From NCBI GenBank assembly GCA_014529385.2, contig CM043960.1, forward strand, positions 76,097,910 through 76,161,909: a stretch of 64,000 nucleotides of DNA. Direction: 5' to 3'. This DNA comes from Adiantum capillus-veneris (Eukaryota; Streptophyta; Polypodiopsida; Polypodiales; Pteridaceae). Position numbers and translations under genes: made by a program. The notes beneath the pieces are model-generated. The model made no database searches. It had not been told where the DNA came from and worked only from the letters and a program-made list of their open reading frames with translations. Below, in pieces: positions 23,542 to 36,151 of this stretch (its first letter is position 1; the number at the start of each line of letters is the position of its first letter).

Positions 23542-24379
23542 TACCTGTTGTGACACAGACCTGACCTATAACCACATGACCTAGTGCATGTAGTTGTCCT
23601 AGATGCACTAGTGAGGTTTGGTTGAATTTGGACTTGTTTTGATCAAGTTATGCTCATTTTTCAATTTTACGATCAAGTTTGCATTTTTTCAACTTTCTTG
23701 ACAAATTTTTGACAAATTTTAGGAGCTAATCAGCTGGTTTTTTGATACCAGAATGCCTCAACGGAGACCTTAGAAAGAATGGGAGGCAGCCCCTTATGAA
23801 TTCGTTGACATATCCTCAAACAGGCACACATATCGGAAGAAGAGCTTGAAAAGATTTTGGCAAATGTGTCTTAGGCAAGTTCCAAGCTTCAGATGACACA
23901 AAAGTGAAGACGACAATCTTCCCAAGAGAGCTTTGGACTTTACATCAACAAAGAGAAGTGATTGAAGGCTCTAGGTGTCTACATCTTGACACATCCTTTT
24001 GACTCCTCCCGTGAGGTACAGACTTCTAGGGGGGCCATGAGCTCATGAACTCCATCCAATACAATGGAGAAGCTACTTTGACTGATAAAAGCGGTGCAAC
24101 AATCAAAGTCAAGATCACAAATGAGCTGATCAATTAGGCACTTCACATACCACATGTAAACCACAACTTTTTGCACAAAAGAAAAGCTATAATGACAAAG
24201 CCTTCATCAAGCAACAAGGGCACACATTTACCTAAAAAGAATTGATCTACACAGAGGCATAGCTATCACTCATGCTAGTTTCACAACACTTGAAGGTCCA
24301 AAAGCCACTTCATTACATTGAGCCAAACCTACACATAGCAGTGGTCATGGCCATGGGACTGGCATAGTAGAGAATCATC
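23542..24379. other. No gene recognised
   Basis: Broken plus-strand reading frames only. The right end may belong to the unclassified element protein that becomes readable at 24,380. Confidence 0.45.
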
Positions 24380-25302
24380 CAATGCAACCTCGAAAATTAC
24401 ATTTTAGAAAACCTGGTTGAAGCCAACTTGAAGAGAAATGAGAAGAACAAGACATATATGAATGTAGGTCTTGTACTCACAAGAATTGCCTACCAGGCTC
24501 TTGGTATGATTGACCAATTGTCCCAATTGGACTTGCTACATAAGCAAAACATGCAGTCCGATTTGTCGAAAGTTCTTCCACTACCCTACTAAAAGATGAA
24601 CAAGGGGGAAAACGTGAAGCTACATAGTTTGACATGGAATTGAACAGAGAGATCAAGCCAAGAAATAGAGATACTCCATGGAAGCTCCGGTCCACAACAG
24701 ATGAAGAAGAAGAGGATGACATCACAATGCCCCTAAATAGAAACAGATGCAAATTAGCTCAGCAAATCTCAAAAACACAAACTCAAAGATCGACGGAGAA
24801 GGCTCAGCAGTTGCGAGAAGAGTGTCTTGCAAAAATAACTGCAAAAAAGAAAAGGATGAACGAAGCCTGCTCTGATGTGGATGATGAAGATGATCTTGAG
24901 CTTGTCAAGAATCTTGACAAAATTAAAGCGGCATAAATGAAAAAACTCATGCAATACCAAAAAAGAAAAGCAAACAAAGATGTCAAGCTAGCACACTCTT
25001 TCAGACAGCACATCCACGACATGCTCAAAAGGAAGGTAGAACAAAGAGAAGAGCACGAGTCAAAGAGGTAAAAAAATAGATGATCTGGAATCCCCGGTTG
25101 ATTCACCCAAGGTCCAACATTCCACAAAAGAAGAACCACTGAGAGATGAAGCCGCTCACAAGAAACAACATGAGTTAGAGATAAGAGCTGAACGACAACT
25201 ATCCTCATTGAAGCATGCAACTCCTCCTCCTGCTGATGAAAAGGAAGTAGAGGTAGCAAAGTATCAAGAGAGTCGAGAAAAATTTAAAGAAGATCTACAA
25301 TA
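24380..25302 (+). pseudogene. Unclassified charged, helical protein remnant (probably of a mobile element)
   Basis: Plus-strand pieces: 24,380-24,592 (frame with LTRIAYQALGMIDQLSQLDL); 24,634-24,936 (DDEEDD-type acidic and basic stretches); an in-frame continuation after a TAA at about 24,934, running to about 25,071; and a +1 frame to the stop at 25,300-25,302 (DLESPVDSPKVQHSTKEEPL, then a Glu/Lys-rich coiled-coil-like stretch). The pieces keep sense for over 900 bp with few breaks, so they derive from a real gene. I do not recognise the family. It is followed directly by the 3' end of a minus-strand LINE. Confidence 0.4.
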
Positions 25303-25680
25303 GACTTAGATAGAGCAAGGGGATCTTACACACATAGTTTCATACCAAAGAGAAGAAGCCCAAGATTGCGACCAAACTGTGTAGGATAGTGTCCGTAGGC
25401 CTATTATACCTCCTCCTAAAGTTTCGTTGCATTTCAAGTTCGTTTGAGCGACGAAATCTAGCATATAAGCAATTGATCTGAGAGAGGTCCACACCCTCTA
25501 CTCTACCATGAGATTGAGAGAAAAATCGGTTATGTATGACCTTGAGGATTTCAGATGTTTGGTAGCATGAAAACTTTGTGTGACCCTAAGACAAGCACTC
25601 CCAAGTTGCCAACTCATCCCCTTGCACAATAGCATGGTTGCCTCCATTCCTATCCGAGGGGTCCTCCAACATGTTGAAGT

Positions 25681-25682
25681 CC

Positions 25683-25713
<31 letters not shown>

Positions 25714-25720
25714 ACACACA
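25681..25720. repeat. Poly-C/(CA)n run inside the LINE
   Basis: About 19 C followed by about 10 CA units, interrupting the endonuclease frame just before GGDFNMLEDP. Confidence 0.97.
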
Positions 25721-27192
25721 CCACACCATTGGTTTGCATGAGGTAAAGACTCCATAATGTGTGACCAAAATCAGCTCGTGCACTCGCATAGTTGGGTGCA
25801 TAGATGTTCAGGAGGTCCATGAGGCTACCGTGAACCTACATAGTAACCCATTGGGCCCTACCTAGCACAATGATACCTCTACCCACAATGGCATGCTGCC
25901 ATGAGTCCACAATAGTCATACATACATCTCCTTCGTTGCATCTAGGCCCAAAAGCAACTGACCAAAAGATCTCATAGCACAGCCATGTAGAATTTGACCA
26001 CAACGCCAAATGCGGCTCTCACAAAGATGGTGCTCTTGAAGCATTAATATATCAACCCCTCGAACACCTAAACCCTGCACTATTCCAAAGAGACAATTAT
26101 CATGGGATCAGTGAGAAAAGACCAATGTTGCATTAGCAGTCAATCCTGCTATCTTTGAGGTCGGCTTGGATGGGAAGTAATCTGCATCCGATTGGGCTCG
26201 AGGTAGGCGTGTTTGTAGTGATTGTCCAATCCAGGCCCAAGAAGAGCGTGTAGTTAGTAGGGTACATCCTCTATCCAAGAGTCCTCATGTACATATACAT
26301 AGCATGGTGTACTTTGCATGTCAGCAACCCCAAGTCTCCCGTGTGGTGAGAGAACTTGAGAGCCTGAACTTGAAGCCACTCCATCACTGAATCCATAGTC
26401 CACTCACTCTGATCCCTACCAAAGAGTGGGACGGAGAAATCAATTGTCGTGTCCAGGGCCTCTTCCCCTCTAGCTACTAGAAAGATTTTGTGGACTCTGA
26501 AGCAAGCCGCCTCAAGGTCGGGAGAAGAGTCACCAAGGAATCATGTGAAGTCATAGGTAAAGAAGTCCCACCGGTGATGAATGTTGAAACTAGTCATTCC
26601 ACGAGGGAACGCTACAAAAGGTGATGCCTGCACCAACAAGGGCATCTGTAGGTATGACTGCTCTTCCCATCCTAGGCGACTCATGGCAGAGGCACTACCA
26701 AAAAACCTCCTAGATACCGAGGAATTTCATGTCCCCTGGGCCGGTGGTGAGGTATGAGAGGGAGCAGGCAACGGAGCAGGGGGGCTAGAGGTGGGGTAGG
26801 AGAGGCGGTAGTGGGGGGGATTGGGGGGGGTGGGGTGATGGAGGCACGGGGTATGGGCAATAAGCAAAGAGGGAGGAGGGGAGCTGTCGGTGGCAAAGCT
26901 AAGGTGGAAGGGGTACGCATCAGTTCTTCCTACTGTAGAGGGTCAAAATGGTTTCCTATGGGAACCCACTATTGTTACCCTGGTGTAAGCCAACTACCAG
27001 GGGCACCTAACTGGTGTGGTGCTCCCTAGTGACGTTGACCACAAACCTGCTGCTAGCCCTTCTCCACTTGGGTACCAGTCTCGGGGGAGGAACCCGGATG
27101 TGCTACATGTGTCTCTATATGTTGAGTATGGCCAGCCTTAGTAGGTTTGTTTTGTGTCACAGGTTGTGGCCTCCTCCTTGGACAAGGCTTCA

Positions 27193-27535
27193 CAAGATGT
27201 CCCATCTATCTACAAATGAATCACTAATGTGGGAGTTTCAAATACACCACATTCTAACGAAGCCAACCACCTTTCACCCAAGGTAGACGTGTATTGTAAA
27301 TATGCATGTTGCCTTGGCAGTGACGGAAGCTCTCATGCGAGGTGTCTCCAAGAAAATCCCAATCTCGAAGCCTATCCTAGAAGGTAGTGGGAGGTACTCT
27401 CTCCTTACGCCAGGGACTTACTCTCGCAAGATGTCCCATCTATCTACAAATGAAACACTAATTTGGGAGTCCCGGATACTCCACATATTTACAAATCCAA
27501 CCACCACTCACCCAAGGTAGACGTGTATTGCCTTG
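27193..27535. repeat. 234-bp tandem duplication inside LINE ORF1
   Basis: The segment caagatgtcccatctatcta begins at 27,193 and again at 27,427. Each copy continues through cacccaaggtagacgtgtat. Confidence 0.85.
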
Positions 27536-27826
27536 GCAACAACGGAAGCTATCGTGTGAGGTGTCTCCAAGACATTCTCAATCTTGGAGCCTATCCTAGA
27601 AAGTAGTTGGAGGTACTCTCTCCTTAGGCTAGGGAAGTATATCGAAATGGGCAGATCTATATCCTTGACAAGAGCATCATTAGCTGGATTGAAGCCATGG
27701 CACCAATATCAAAAATGAGCTTTGGCTGCTCGGATGGAAAGAGGGCTCATCGCAATGTGACCTTGGACCTCATACTCAAGGCAATACTTCACTACTTTCC
27801 AAGAAGACGGGTGCTAAAAAAGAGTC

Positions 27827-28677
27827 TTGAAAGTTGAGAGGTATTGTAAACTTTGTGGAAAAAAAAGGCTATTATTGGTAGAAGTGTGCAAAGCAGTTGG
27901 CGAGACTGAAGAGGAAAAGACTAAAATGGCTACACTGCCTTATTCACCTACAGTTGGGAGTTTGATGTATGCTATGATTGCTGCACGTTCTGATATTGCT
28001 TTTGCAGTGGGAGTTGTTAGTAGATATATGTCAAATCCAGGCAAGAAACATTGGGAGGCAGTGAAAGAGGTTATGCAATATTTGAATGGTACAAAAGACA
28101 TGTGCATTTGCTTTGGACAAAAGGAAGCATGTGTAATGGGTTACATGGATGCAGATTATGCAAGAGACTTGGACAAGAGAAGGTCCACTTTAGGCTATGT
28201 CTTTGAATTCATTGGAGGTGCAGTTTCATGGCGAACTCATTTGCAAGATTGCATTACCTTGTCTACTTCAAAAGCTGAATATGTTGCAGCTTTAGAAGCT
28301 TGCAAGGAAGCTATATGGCTTGGCCGGCTAGTGGGAAACTTGGGAATCAGTGTTGAGATGCATGTGTCAAATTGTGATAGCCAAAGTGCTATACACTTGG
28401 CAAAGAATCCAGTGTTCCGTGTGCAAAGACAAAGCATGTGGATGTGAAGTATCACTTCATTCATGAGGTGCTTGAGGACAAGCAATTGCAACTTACCAAG
28501 ATTTATGCCATTGAGAATCGTGTTGATCTTCTAACAAAGGGCTTACCTTCAGAGCGGTTTGCACATTGTCGAGCACTAGATGATCATGGTTATTGTCTAC
28601 CTGTATTGTATGTATATATGATCATGGTCATTGTCTACCTGTATTGTATGTATATTTACATTGTCACCCCAGCTTAA
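27827..28677 (+). pseudogene. Ty1-copia reverse transcriptase C-terminus and RNase H (fragment)
   Basis: The frame 27,827-28,447 opens inside the end of the reverse transcriptase (SPTVGSLMYAMIAARSDIAF, VGVVSRYMSNPGKKHWEAVK). It continues into RNase H with its acidic residues in YMDADYA, TSKAEYVAALEA and CDSQSAIHLAKNPVF. A frameshift near 28,430 moves the rest to 28,438-28,677 (VDVKYHFIHEVLEDKQL, RVDLLTKGL). Gag, protease, integrase and most of the reverse transcriptase are missing on the left, where the LINE fragment abuts it. The downstream gagtgggagatttttggggt resembles a polypurine tract and LTR start. Confidence 0.92.
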
Positions 28678-28699
28678 AGGCACATTGTCCTTTGAGTGG

Positions 28700-28940
28700 G
28701 AGATTTTTGGGGTGGTAAAGCCCGATGTGCCATGCCTAAGTGTGTTGGGTCGACAAAGACTAACCGAAACTAACACTGACCATTCATTCTACATAAAACA
28801 ATAAGCACTCGTAACCTTAAAACACTATCGTGTTTGGAGTCCACCACAACCTATGTCTCCTCTCTTCTTCTCTCTTCTCCATTGCTACACACACACGCGC
28901 GCACGCGCACGCGCTCCGCTTGCGCACTTCAAAAATTGTT
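28700..28940 (+). repeat. Probable copia 3' LTR fragment
   Basis: It follows the copia RNase H end, after the purine-rich gagtgggagat. No second copy is in the window, so the LTR limits cannot be fixed. Confidence 0.4.
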
Positions 28941-29270
28941 TGGAAGGAACAATCTCAAAGTCAAGAGTCTATGCACCCAATTATTATGTGTTGATGCCAA
29001 AGTTGATGATGAAGTTAAATTCAAGTCAAGCTCTTACTGATGAGTATAGTCAAATTGTGATTGTTATCAAGAAGGAGGACTCAATTCCTTCTTTAGAGGA
29101 TTTCTAAACTCTTCAAGAGGAACAAAGAATGATCCATGGAAACGACAAAATTTTGACATAGAAAAATTTGAAGCATATGTAGCTAATGCAAGCCCTTAGA
29201 TGGGGTGCCACATATGTGGCTTAGACGCCCATCCTGCCCAATATCCAATCAAATGTAAATCATTCTCCCA
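28941..29270 (+). pseudogene. Possible copia gag remnant
   Basis: The frame with LTDEYSQIVIVIKKEDSIPS and LQEEQRMIHGND resembles the copia gag segment before the zinc knuckle. Downstream, CHICGLDAHPAQYPIKCK looks like a degenerate CCHC knuckle (CX2CX4HX7C). Stops interrupt it. It may be a separate copia insertion. Confidence 0.4.
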
Positions 29271-29989
29271 TTTTCTATTATGAATGTTTCACTTGTGCAC
29301 CCACCTTAGTCTTCAATTGGCCATCTTATCTCAATAAAGTCACTCATCTCTTAGAAAAAATTCAAAGAGTCACTACTTTGGTTCTTAAAGATGAGTATTC
29401 AGGATTCATAATAGGTTTAGGTGGGCACATGATGAGAAATATATGTGGAGAAGGGGAGAGAGAGAGAAAGGGGGGCGGGGGGGGGGGGGGGGGGTGTGGT
29501 TTCCAATCACAAGAGTAGTAATAATCATATAATATAGCCTTATTTATTTACCTTTAAAAAAGGAGGAGAGAGAGAGAGAGAGAACTTTTTGGGGTGAAAG
29601 AGGAAGACATATAAGTCGTTTCCTTAAGCATTCATTATATAGTCATGGTAAGCCAAAATTCTTTCAAGCATGTTTTGAAATAACCACTTGAAGAGTACAC
29701 AAAAAACAACTAATAACGTTTGTATAGTTAAGTGTAGCACAATTGCAAAGGAAAACTCATGAGATGCAAGTTTCATTAAATCAAGTCTCTTTGGCCTATT
29801 GCAAATTTTATGCCCAGTAGAAAAATATTCTTCTCACTTTGGCTCATGGAAGACCCTTTCTCTTTTTATACCATTAAAGTTTCACTTTACAATGGTATAT
29901 GCCCAAAACCGCTCATCTCCTTGTAGTTGTTGAACTCTTTATTGCATTTGGTGGAGTATACCCTCAAAGACTATCATGATTCCTCTCGT
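29271..29989. other. No gene recognised; poly-G run
   Basis: Contains a G-rich run at 29,470-29,494 and short GA runs. The right end may be further decayed sequence of the gypsy remnant. Confidence 0.45.
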
Positions 29990-31751
29990 GATTCATAACA
30001 CAATCGAGAATTGAACAGTCCACTCCCCATGTTTACTCCTTATTCTAACATAACTAGAACCATCATCCAAGAGCCTAGTTTCCATGCGAATGGTTGTCAT
30101 GGTATATGGTTGTTCAAGGATAAGTTTCCATCTCTGCAAAAAGAAGTTCTTCTTAACTTTGACATCTCCAATAGTCACCTACACATTTGGACAAGCCCCA
30201 TATACATCTCTTGATGGCTAGTTGACAAGTCCAACCATGATCTGTATTGATCAACCACTTGCCCTTCATCTACAAACTCTTGGACGTGAGATTGATTTCA
30301 AAGCCAAATCTATCAATACAACATATGTCTCTTCAAGATCACCCACCTTGACCAAGGTTTCAATTGTAGCTCTTGCCAAATGACTTTTGGAGTAGTGGAT
30401 TTTGTGTGTGGCTTCATCTTCATCATCATTGTCTAAAAAATTCTATTACATAAGACTGGTAGCATCCTACCACACTTTCATCACATGCCCTCTCTTAGAC
30501 ATGTATCCCTTGTGCCTTCAATGCCTCTCCTTCACCCTGTTATTATGGAGGATTAATCTCTACTAGAGAATACCTTGTTTTTTTATATATATCTATAATT
30601 TCCTCATGGAGCTCATGCTTGGCTATACCAAGAGCTTCACACAAAGTAAACTCTACCTTACTGTTCAAAATCCTCTCCTTCAATACCTTCTTCATAACCG
30701 TTGCAGCTTCAATGTGAGATTGTAACCTGTAAACAATGGCACGCCTATTTCCTTCAAATGGATTTTTTATCCTTGAAGAAAAAATCTCTCTTCAAAGCAT
30801 CTTTAAAGTTGTCACAATCTCTCCTACCATGATCCGTGCTATTGCATCATATACATCTATGTATGAAGCCTTCTTCACTCTAAAATTATCTTCCAAAGGG
30901 TTGCCCCTTTTCTTCTAACCTTGCTAGTTTAAGCTTCACTTCATGTATACCTTGACGAGCTCGTATAGCATGGAAGAATCATCACTCTTTTGATTCACAG
31001 TAGTTGGGGTTATCACATTCTCAAGTGCGCTATAGAGGAAGGAGTCACACTATTTACCACCATTTTGTCTCTATGACGTTGTCTCTTGGCAAGTAGTGAA
31101 CTTGCATCTACAACGTCCTTCCACACAAGCTTCATACCTTGTTATGTGTCCTTGTCTTTACCTATAGCCTGGAAAAAAGTTTTACTCCTCTAGGAATCCA
31201 AGGTACCCTATTTTGTGGCTGACAATTGAGCATATCATCCCTCAGACTCGCTCAGTAACTCCATTGGTGAGCAACCCATTTTGTGGCTGACAATTGAGCA
31301 TATCATCCCTCAGACTCGCTCAGTAAGTCCATTGGTGAGAGTCCTTTTGGGTGAGCAACCCATTCCAAATAATTCCTCTTGGTAATGCGTTCAGAATCCT
31401 CCATGAAATATTCTTGCTTAGAGATTTTGTAGATTCTTTCAAATCTTCCCAATGGCCCCTCCTTAACTCCCTTACATGTACTCTAACTTCTGGAACCACA
31501 AACTCAAAACTCACTAAGATCTCAACTGCAAACACTTTTTTTACTTCCATTTCTTCTACATAATGCCACAAGCACTCTAATACATCTTTCTCATTGAACT
31601 TATCCATGTTTTCCACTAAGGAATGCAAAGCATTAAACACTTCCCTCTTGTTTGCAGTTCATCGACGTTGCATAAACAATGCAAACGCGTGAAACATTTG
31701 CATCGTATTTAAATCAAAGTGCATTTCTTATTGCTCTTGTTGATCATCCAT
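29990..31751 (-). pseudogene. Ty3-gypsy gag and aspartic protease remnant
   Basis: Minus strand. A gag-like start is at 31,749-31,751 (ATG), followed by two in-frame stops and then the frame 31,320-31,640 (VEEMEVKKVFAVEILVSFEF). A central piece antisense to 30,620-30,920 reads VMKKVLKERILNSKVEFTLC and EALGIAKHELHEEIID, the pre-protease segment of many gypsy elements. Near 30,280 GFEINLTSKSL keeps the protease region after its catalytic Asp; the expected D-S/T-G-S there reads as degenerate. At 29,993-30,178 IGDVKVKKNFFLQR and RMETRLLDDGSSYVRIRSKH complete the protease. Reverse transcriptase and later domains are absent. Confidence 0.8.
31210..31345. repeat. 68-bp tandem duplication in the gypsy gag remnant
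   Basis: The unit attttgtggctgacaattga starts at 31,210 and 31,278 with almost no divergence, so it is recent. Confidence 0.9.
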
Positions 31752-32540
31752 AATTTAAAAAAATTTGATAACAAAAAGAAAACTCTCACCCCGACTGTGT
31801 GTCGAAAAATTGTGATCTAGCGAAAAAGTCACAAAACCTTTAGCTATGAGAGTTCGTGATGGAAGTTACAAACACTTTTTGTAACTTTGTGAAAAGGCGT
31901 TGTAAGTTTTTCGCGAACCCTCTTCCTAAAGATACTTCAAATCTTGTATACTACTGGGTCTACTTTCACTTCCATTAATTAATTCGAATGGAAGATTCCT
32001 TCTAGAATCAAGAACTCAATGGAAAGTCCATGCCATGTCAGAAACCCCCTAAGCGGGCGTGCACCCTGCGTCTTTCTCCCCATCTCCATAGTTGGCAGTT
32101 GCAGACATTCGACAGAAGCGCCCTGCTGACCTGAACATGCATTTAATAATCTCCATCGCCCTCGTCCCATTGTGCATGTGCTGGCATGACTTTCGCTTGC
32201 TCGGAAGGGGGGGAGAGAAGAAGAAGAAGAATAAGAAGAGCCGATCCATCCCCCTTCGCCCTCACTTGCCCCTGTGCTTACCCACTATCTCCTGTAGCAC
32301 GCCTCGCCTACTAATGGATAAGAGAGAGAGATGGAGAGAGAGAGCATGCCCTCTTATACAACCGATGGGACACAACACCGCCAGTCTGCAATTGAGAGCA
32401 GAAAAAAAAAACAAATATTGCTTGCATTTCTCTCGTTGTCTCGCTCTCTCTCCCCTCCAGGCTCCACACGCCTTGGCCAACACCTGGCCTCGACCGCCTC
32501 TGCAAATCGTAGCACCCAACCCCCAATATGCCCTTCAAAT

Positions 32541-32576
<36 letters not shown>

Positions 32577-35409
32577 GACACCTTGGGAAAAATAATGTTT
32601 TCAAACATACAATATATATCCCTTTGCTTGAATTTGTCGAGAGGAATTTTTTTCTTGAAGGTTTTTACACTATTTTTCTATTTTGGAAGAATTTATCTTT
32701 TTCCCCTTGCCCTCTACTGACATTTTTGAAATCGAAAATGGCACAATATCAAGCTGAGACACATTTTTCCTGAATGCAATTGCCCTCGAAAAAAAAATCC
32801 GCTTTTCCTTTGAAGACAAAAAATCTCTCTTTTTCTCTCTCTATCTCATCCACGTGCCATTGCCACGTGCCACCTTCAGTGTCCATGCGACACCACCCTC
32901 CCCTTCCCCTCCTTTTCCACTTAGTTTAGCTAACTCTTACACAAGCATATTTGCTGATTTCTTTAAAAAGAAATGAAAGAAACGTTTTGGGCACCTACTT
33001 TAAAGCGTTTGTGATAGAAAATTTAGAATTCCGTTTCTAAATCTAATTGTAATTGTGAGCGAGTTCGTAGTGAGAAGATTACAAACTCAGGAACCAAGCT
33101 TACTCAAAAGAACAATAAAAGACACTCTCATCAAATCTCTACTCACACATTAGCACAAAATTTATTGAAACCCCAACCTTAATCAGGGAATCTTGCGGCC
33201 TTGCATCTAATTGCATATATATATATATATATATATAACTTCAAACTGTTAAAAGGAACGCTTGAGCTTCCTACCGCAATTCGCTCACATTCTAATCCCT
33301 AGCGTATTCTAATACTCTCTTATTCAGACTCACATACAATTCTAATGTAAGAAAATGCTAATTCACACCCTCAGACGGAAGAGATATAGGACTGCACTAT
33401 TTTTTCATAGAGAAACCAAGGAGTGAATACTGGAAAGAGTTCCCTTTGCTTCCATACAAGGCACATTGGCTAATGTGTCAATTTTTATGCATATCCACTC
33501 AATTTAAACTATTTATTTTATCATATTTATGCCAGTTTTGACCTAAAAATGAACTTTTGTTCGTGTCGAAATCCCAAACGAGTTGTGGAAAGTTTTCCTT
33601 GAGCTCAAATGTTATGCTCAACATTAGTTTTTCACTTGTCATGATCTCTCGGCACATTTGTGATAACCTCGCAAGCTAGTTGGTATTTAGACGAGATAAT
33701 TGTGCTACCATGAAACACTTGACACATATACGTTCTTAACCAAAATTAGCCATGTTCTAAACAAACTTAGTCAAGTGTACTGCCATAAAACACGACATAC
33801 ACACATTCCTAAACAAAATTATTCATGTTCTATAGTGAGAAAACAAAACAGTGCCACATCCAAGGCCACCACTCTTTGGATAGCTATGTACATAGTAGCG
33901 TCCGCAATAGCTGCTTTTGCATGTACCACACTATAAATCGTGGCTTTTCTTGCCGAGCATCAAAAACTATAAAAATAGAGGCAAATATTTCTATTTTTCT
34001 TTGTGTACGTATCGCAGCACAACGTGGTAAAACATTATTATATAGGTCATCCTTGGTGGATAAACACTTGGGTGATCATTTTTCAAAACTTGTACCATGT
34101 CATGTGGCTAAACCAGAGAGAGTTATATATACTCAAAAATGTATACATATATGCTCAAAAATATATACTCACTTAATTATAATACGCCATAAGTAAACAT
34201 TTTCGAGCATGTATATTTGCGTATAATTCATAATATTTTGAACACAAGTGATATGGGAAACTGATGATCAGCGTATGGCGTAGTTATTGCTTTAATGGTT
34301 GAAGTAATCACAATAATGGTTTGGGCATCTTTAATATCTGGTCTTTTCTTCCGGCTTAATGTCACAATCGCATCACATCTTGCCCTTCACCACGTGTAGT
34401 CGTCGATGGCACAACACTATCATGATGAAACCATCCTCATATAAAACAGAGTCACATAAACCTTTTGCAAACAGAAGATTCTTTACTCTTGCAATACTAC
34501 AACAAATAGTTGGTGCCATCAAACTTGCCTTCAAACTTATGAACACATCAAAAATATAGTTACATTACGATTTGTGCCACCTCATTTTACCTTTTCAAGA
34601 CAGGTTAAAAATAAGGAAACCTCTCGACAAGAGTGATTGGAACTCATATAGGCTTTGCCTTAACAAAATCTATTGTTGTGTTTGCTTTGACACAAAGGGG
34701 AAGGGGGGGGACATGCACACACACACTAGTACAAAACACGAGAAAAGCGAACACCTCCTCAACGAAGGCCATATTGACAGTATAACCTCAAACTGAAAGA
34801 CAACATATATATCATACTAGAAAGTATAAACTCCTTTTAAGACCAACTTTGGCATGTGCCAAGTGTCTTGGTTGACATGAGACACACCGGGTAAGACATG
34901 CACATGATCTTACAAACCAAACTTTGTGATTCTGATCAGTACATAACCGCGAATATGCGTACTATGACTCTAGACGACTATGCCATTCGACTACGCCTTC
35001 TACAATCATTTATGCGCAAAGTCTATTCGATCTAATGGATCTCTCTTGGCAGGCAGGTCTTAACAGGCTACGCAGTCAACTTGCAAACTGGAAGATCTCC
35101 TCACAACATATGTTGCTTTCAGTTATTGCATACCTAGAAGGCCCATTACATACTAGAAAGCAAAAGAGCTTTCTGAATAGAACATAATGTTACATTATGA
35201 AATAGTAAAGACAGGAGTATGATTGACGACTATATTGCAAATTCCACCTTCACTGCAAGGCTAGAATGTCTTGTTCTTGACCCAAGAAACAACTGCATCT
35301 TGCTTACATGTAGTGAGCAAGCGGCTCCACAACCCTCTGCCACACCTGCCTGTGATGCAGATAGTCAAATGTACAAGAGCTCCCAACGCTTAAATACAAC
35401 GATAACTCG
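31752..35409. other. No gene recognised
   Basis: AT-rich DNA between the gypsy remnant and the 3' end of the E2 gene. It holds small microsatellites: (GA)n at 32,542-32,572 and (AT)n at 33,216-33,236. The part just right of 31,752 could be untranslated leader or LTR of the gypsy remnant, but no second copy is present to confirm it. The last few hundred bases are the 3' flank of the E2 gene. Confidence 0.45.
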
Positions 35410-35781
35410 TCAATTGAAACTGATCCAGGAGAAATAATGGTAGAACTTCTTGAATAATAAAGCTGCTAGAGCGACAAAGAGACCGATTGCTAATAATGTT
35501 AAGAACTGATCATCAGAAGCTTGCAGCCTGGTAATTGGCCTTGCAGGTGGTGAAGATCTCACTTCCCTTGATTCCACAGCAGATGGCCGCTCTTCAGCTG
35601 TCTCCATCGGCTGAACATCTTCACTGGATTGAACCTCAGGCAAAACTGCCACATGTGCTACAGTCTCTTCAATATTTTTGGAGCCGTCACTGTCCGTTCC
35701 CATGCTTGCAGCTTCACTCTCAGCCTCTTTAGGAGCTTCTGCTGGAAGCTTTTGCACTCGTTTCAACATTTCTTCATGGAT
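35410..35781 (-). CDS. UBC32: E2 gene exon 5 (linker, membrane anchor, stop)
   Basis: Starts IHEEMLKRVQ after acceptor GTCAG|ATCCAT. It runs through an acidic Ser/Glu-rich linker and ends with a roughly 20-residue hydrophobic segment and a short basic/aromatic tail (KKFYHYFSWISFN). Confidence 0.93.
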   Translation of the reverse strand: MHEEMLKRVQKLPAEAPKEAESEAASMGTDSDGSKNIEETVAHVAVLPEVQSSEDVQPMETAEERPSAVESREVRSSPPARPITRLQASDDQFLTLLAIGLFVALAALLFKKFYHYFSWISFN

Positions 35782-36061
35782 CTGACCAAAATTTGCAAAA
35801 ACAGAACGTTAGCACAATCTTACGACCCCAAATTCTGGTAATCCAAGAAGAAAGCAGGTCAACACCTCATCAATCACTTTCTGCCGTTCAGCAGTTCCAT
35901 ATTTGGGAGGAGATTCAACAGATTTCAATGCAAGGGCCTTCCTCTCCTCTTTTGTAAACTCTAAAGAACCTATGGCACCATTTCCTTTTGTTGGCATGAA
36001 TGCAATCAACGCCACTAAAGCGGTTCTGACTGCCATGATAAAATACAAACTGTTTGCATGA

Positions 36062-36151
<90 letters not shown>

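Larger units (their letters stand above)
25306..27810 (-). mobile_element. Decayed, truncated L1-type LINE (same family as 47.2-53.9 kb)
   Basis: The minus strand matches the plus-strand LINE. ORF1 pieces are at 27,302-27,810 (HGFNPA, LPISIYFP, then the region antisense to MHVALAVTEALMRGVSKK). The ORF1 C-terminal part is near 26,200-26,400. ORF2 starts near 26,112 (LMLQEHHL-like, ESRIWRC) and continues to GGDFNMLEDPSDRNGGN at about 25,640 and SHGRVEGVDLSQI at about 25,500. It ends within the endonuclease region, so the reverse transcriptase part is absent. Frameshifts and a poly-C/CA run break it. It retains endonuclease sequence that the 49-kb copy has lost. Confidence 0.85.
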
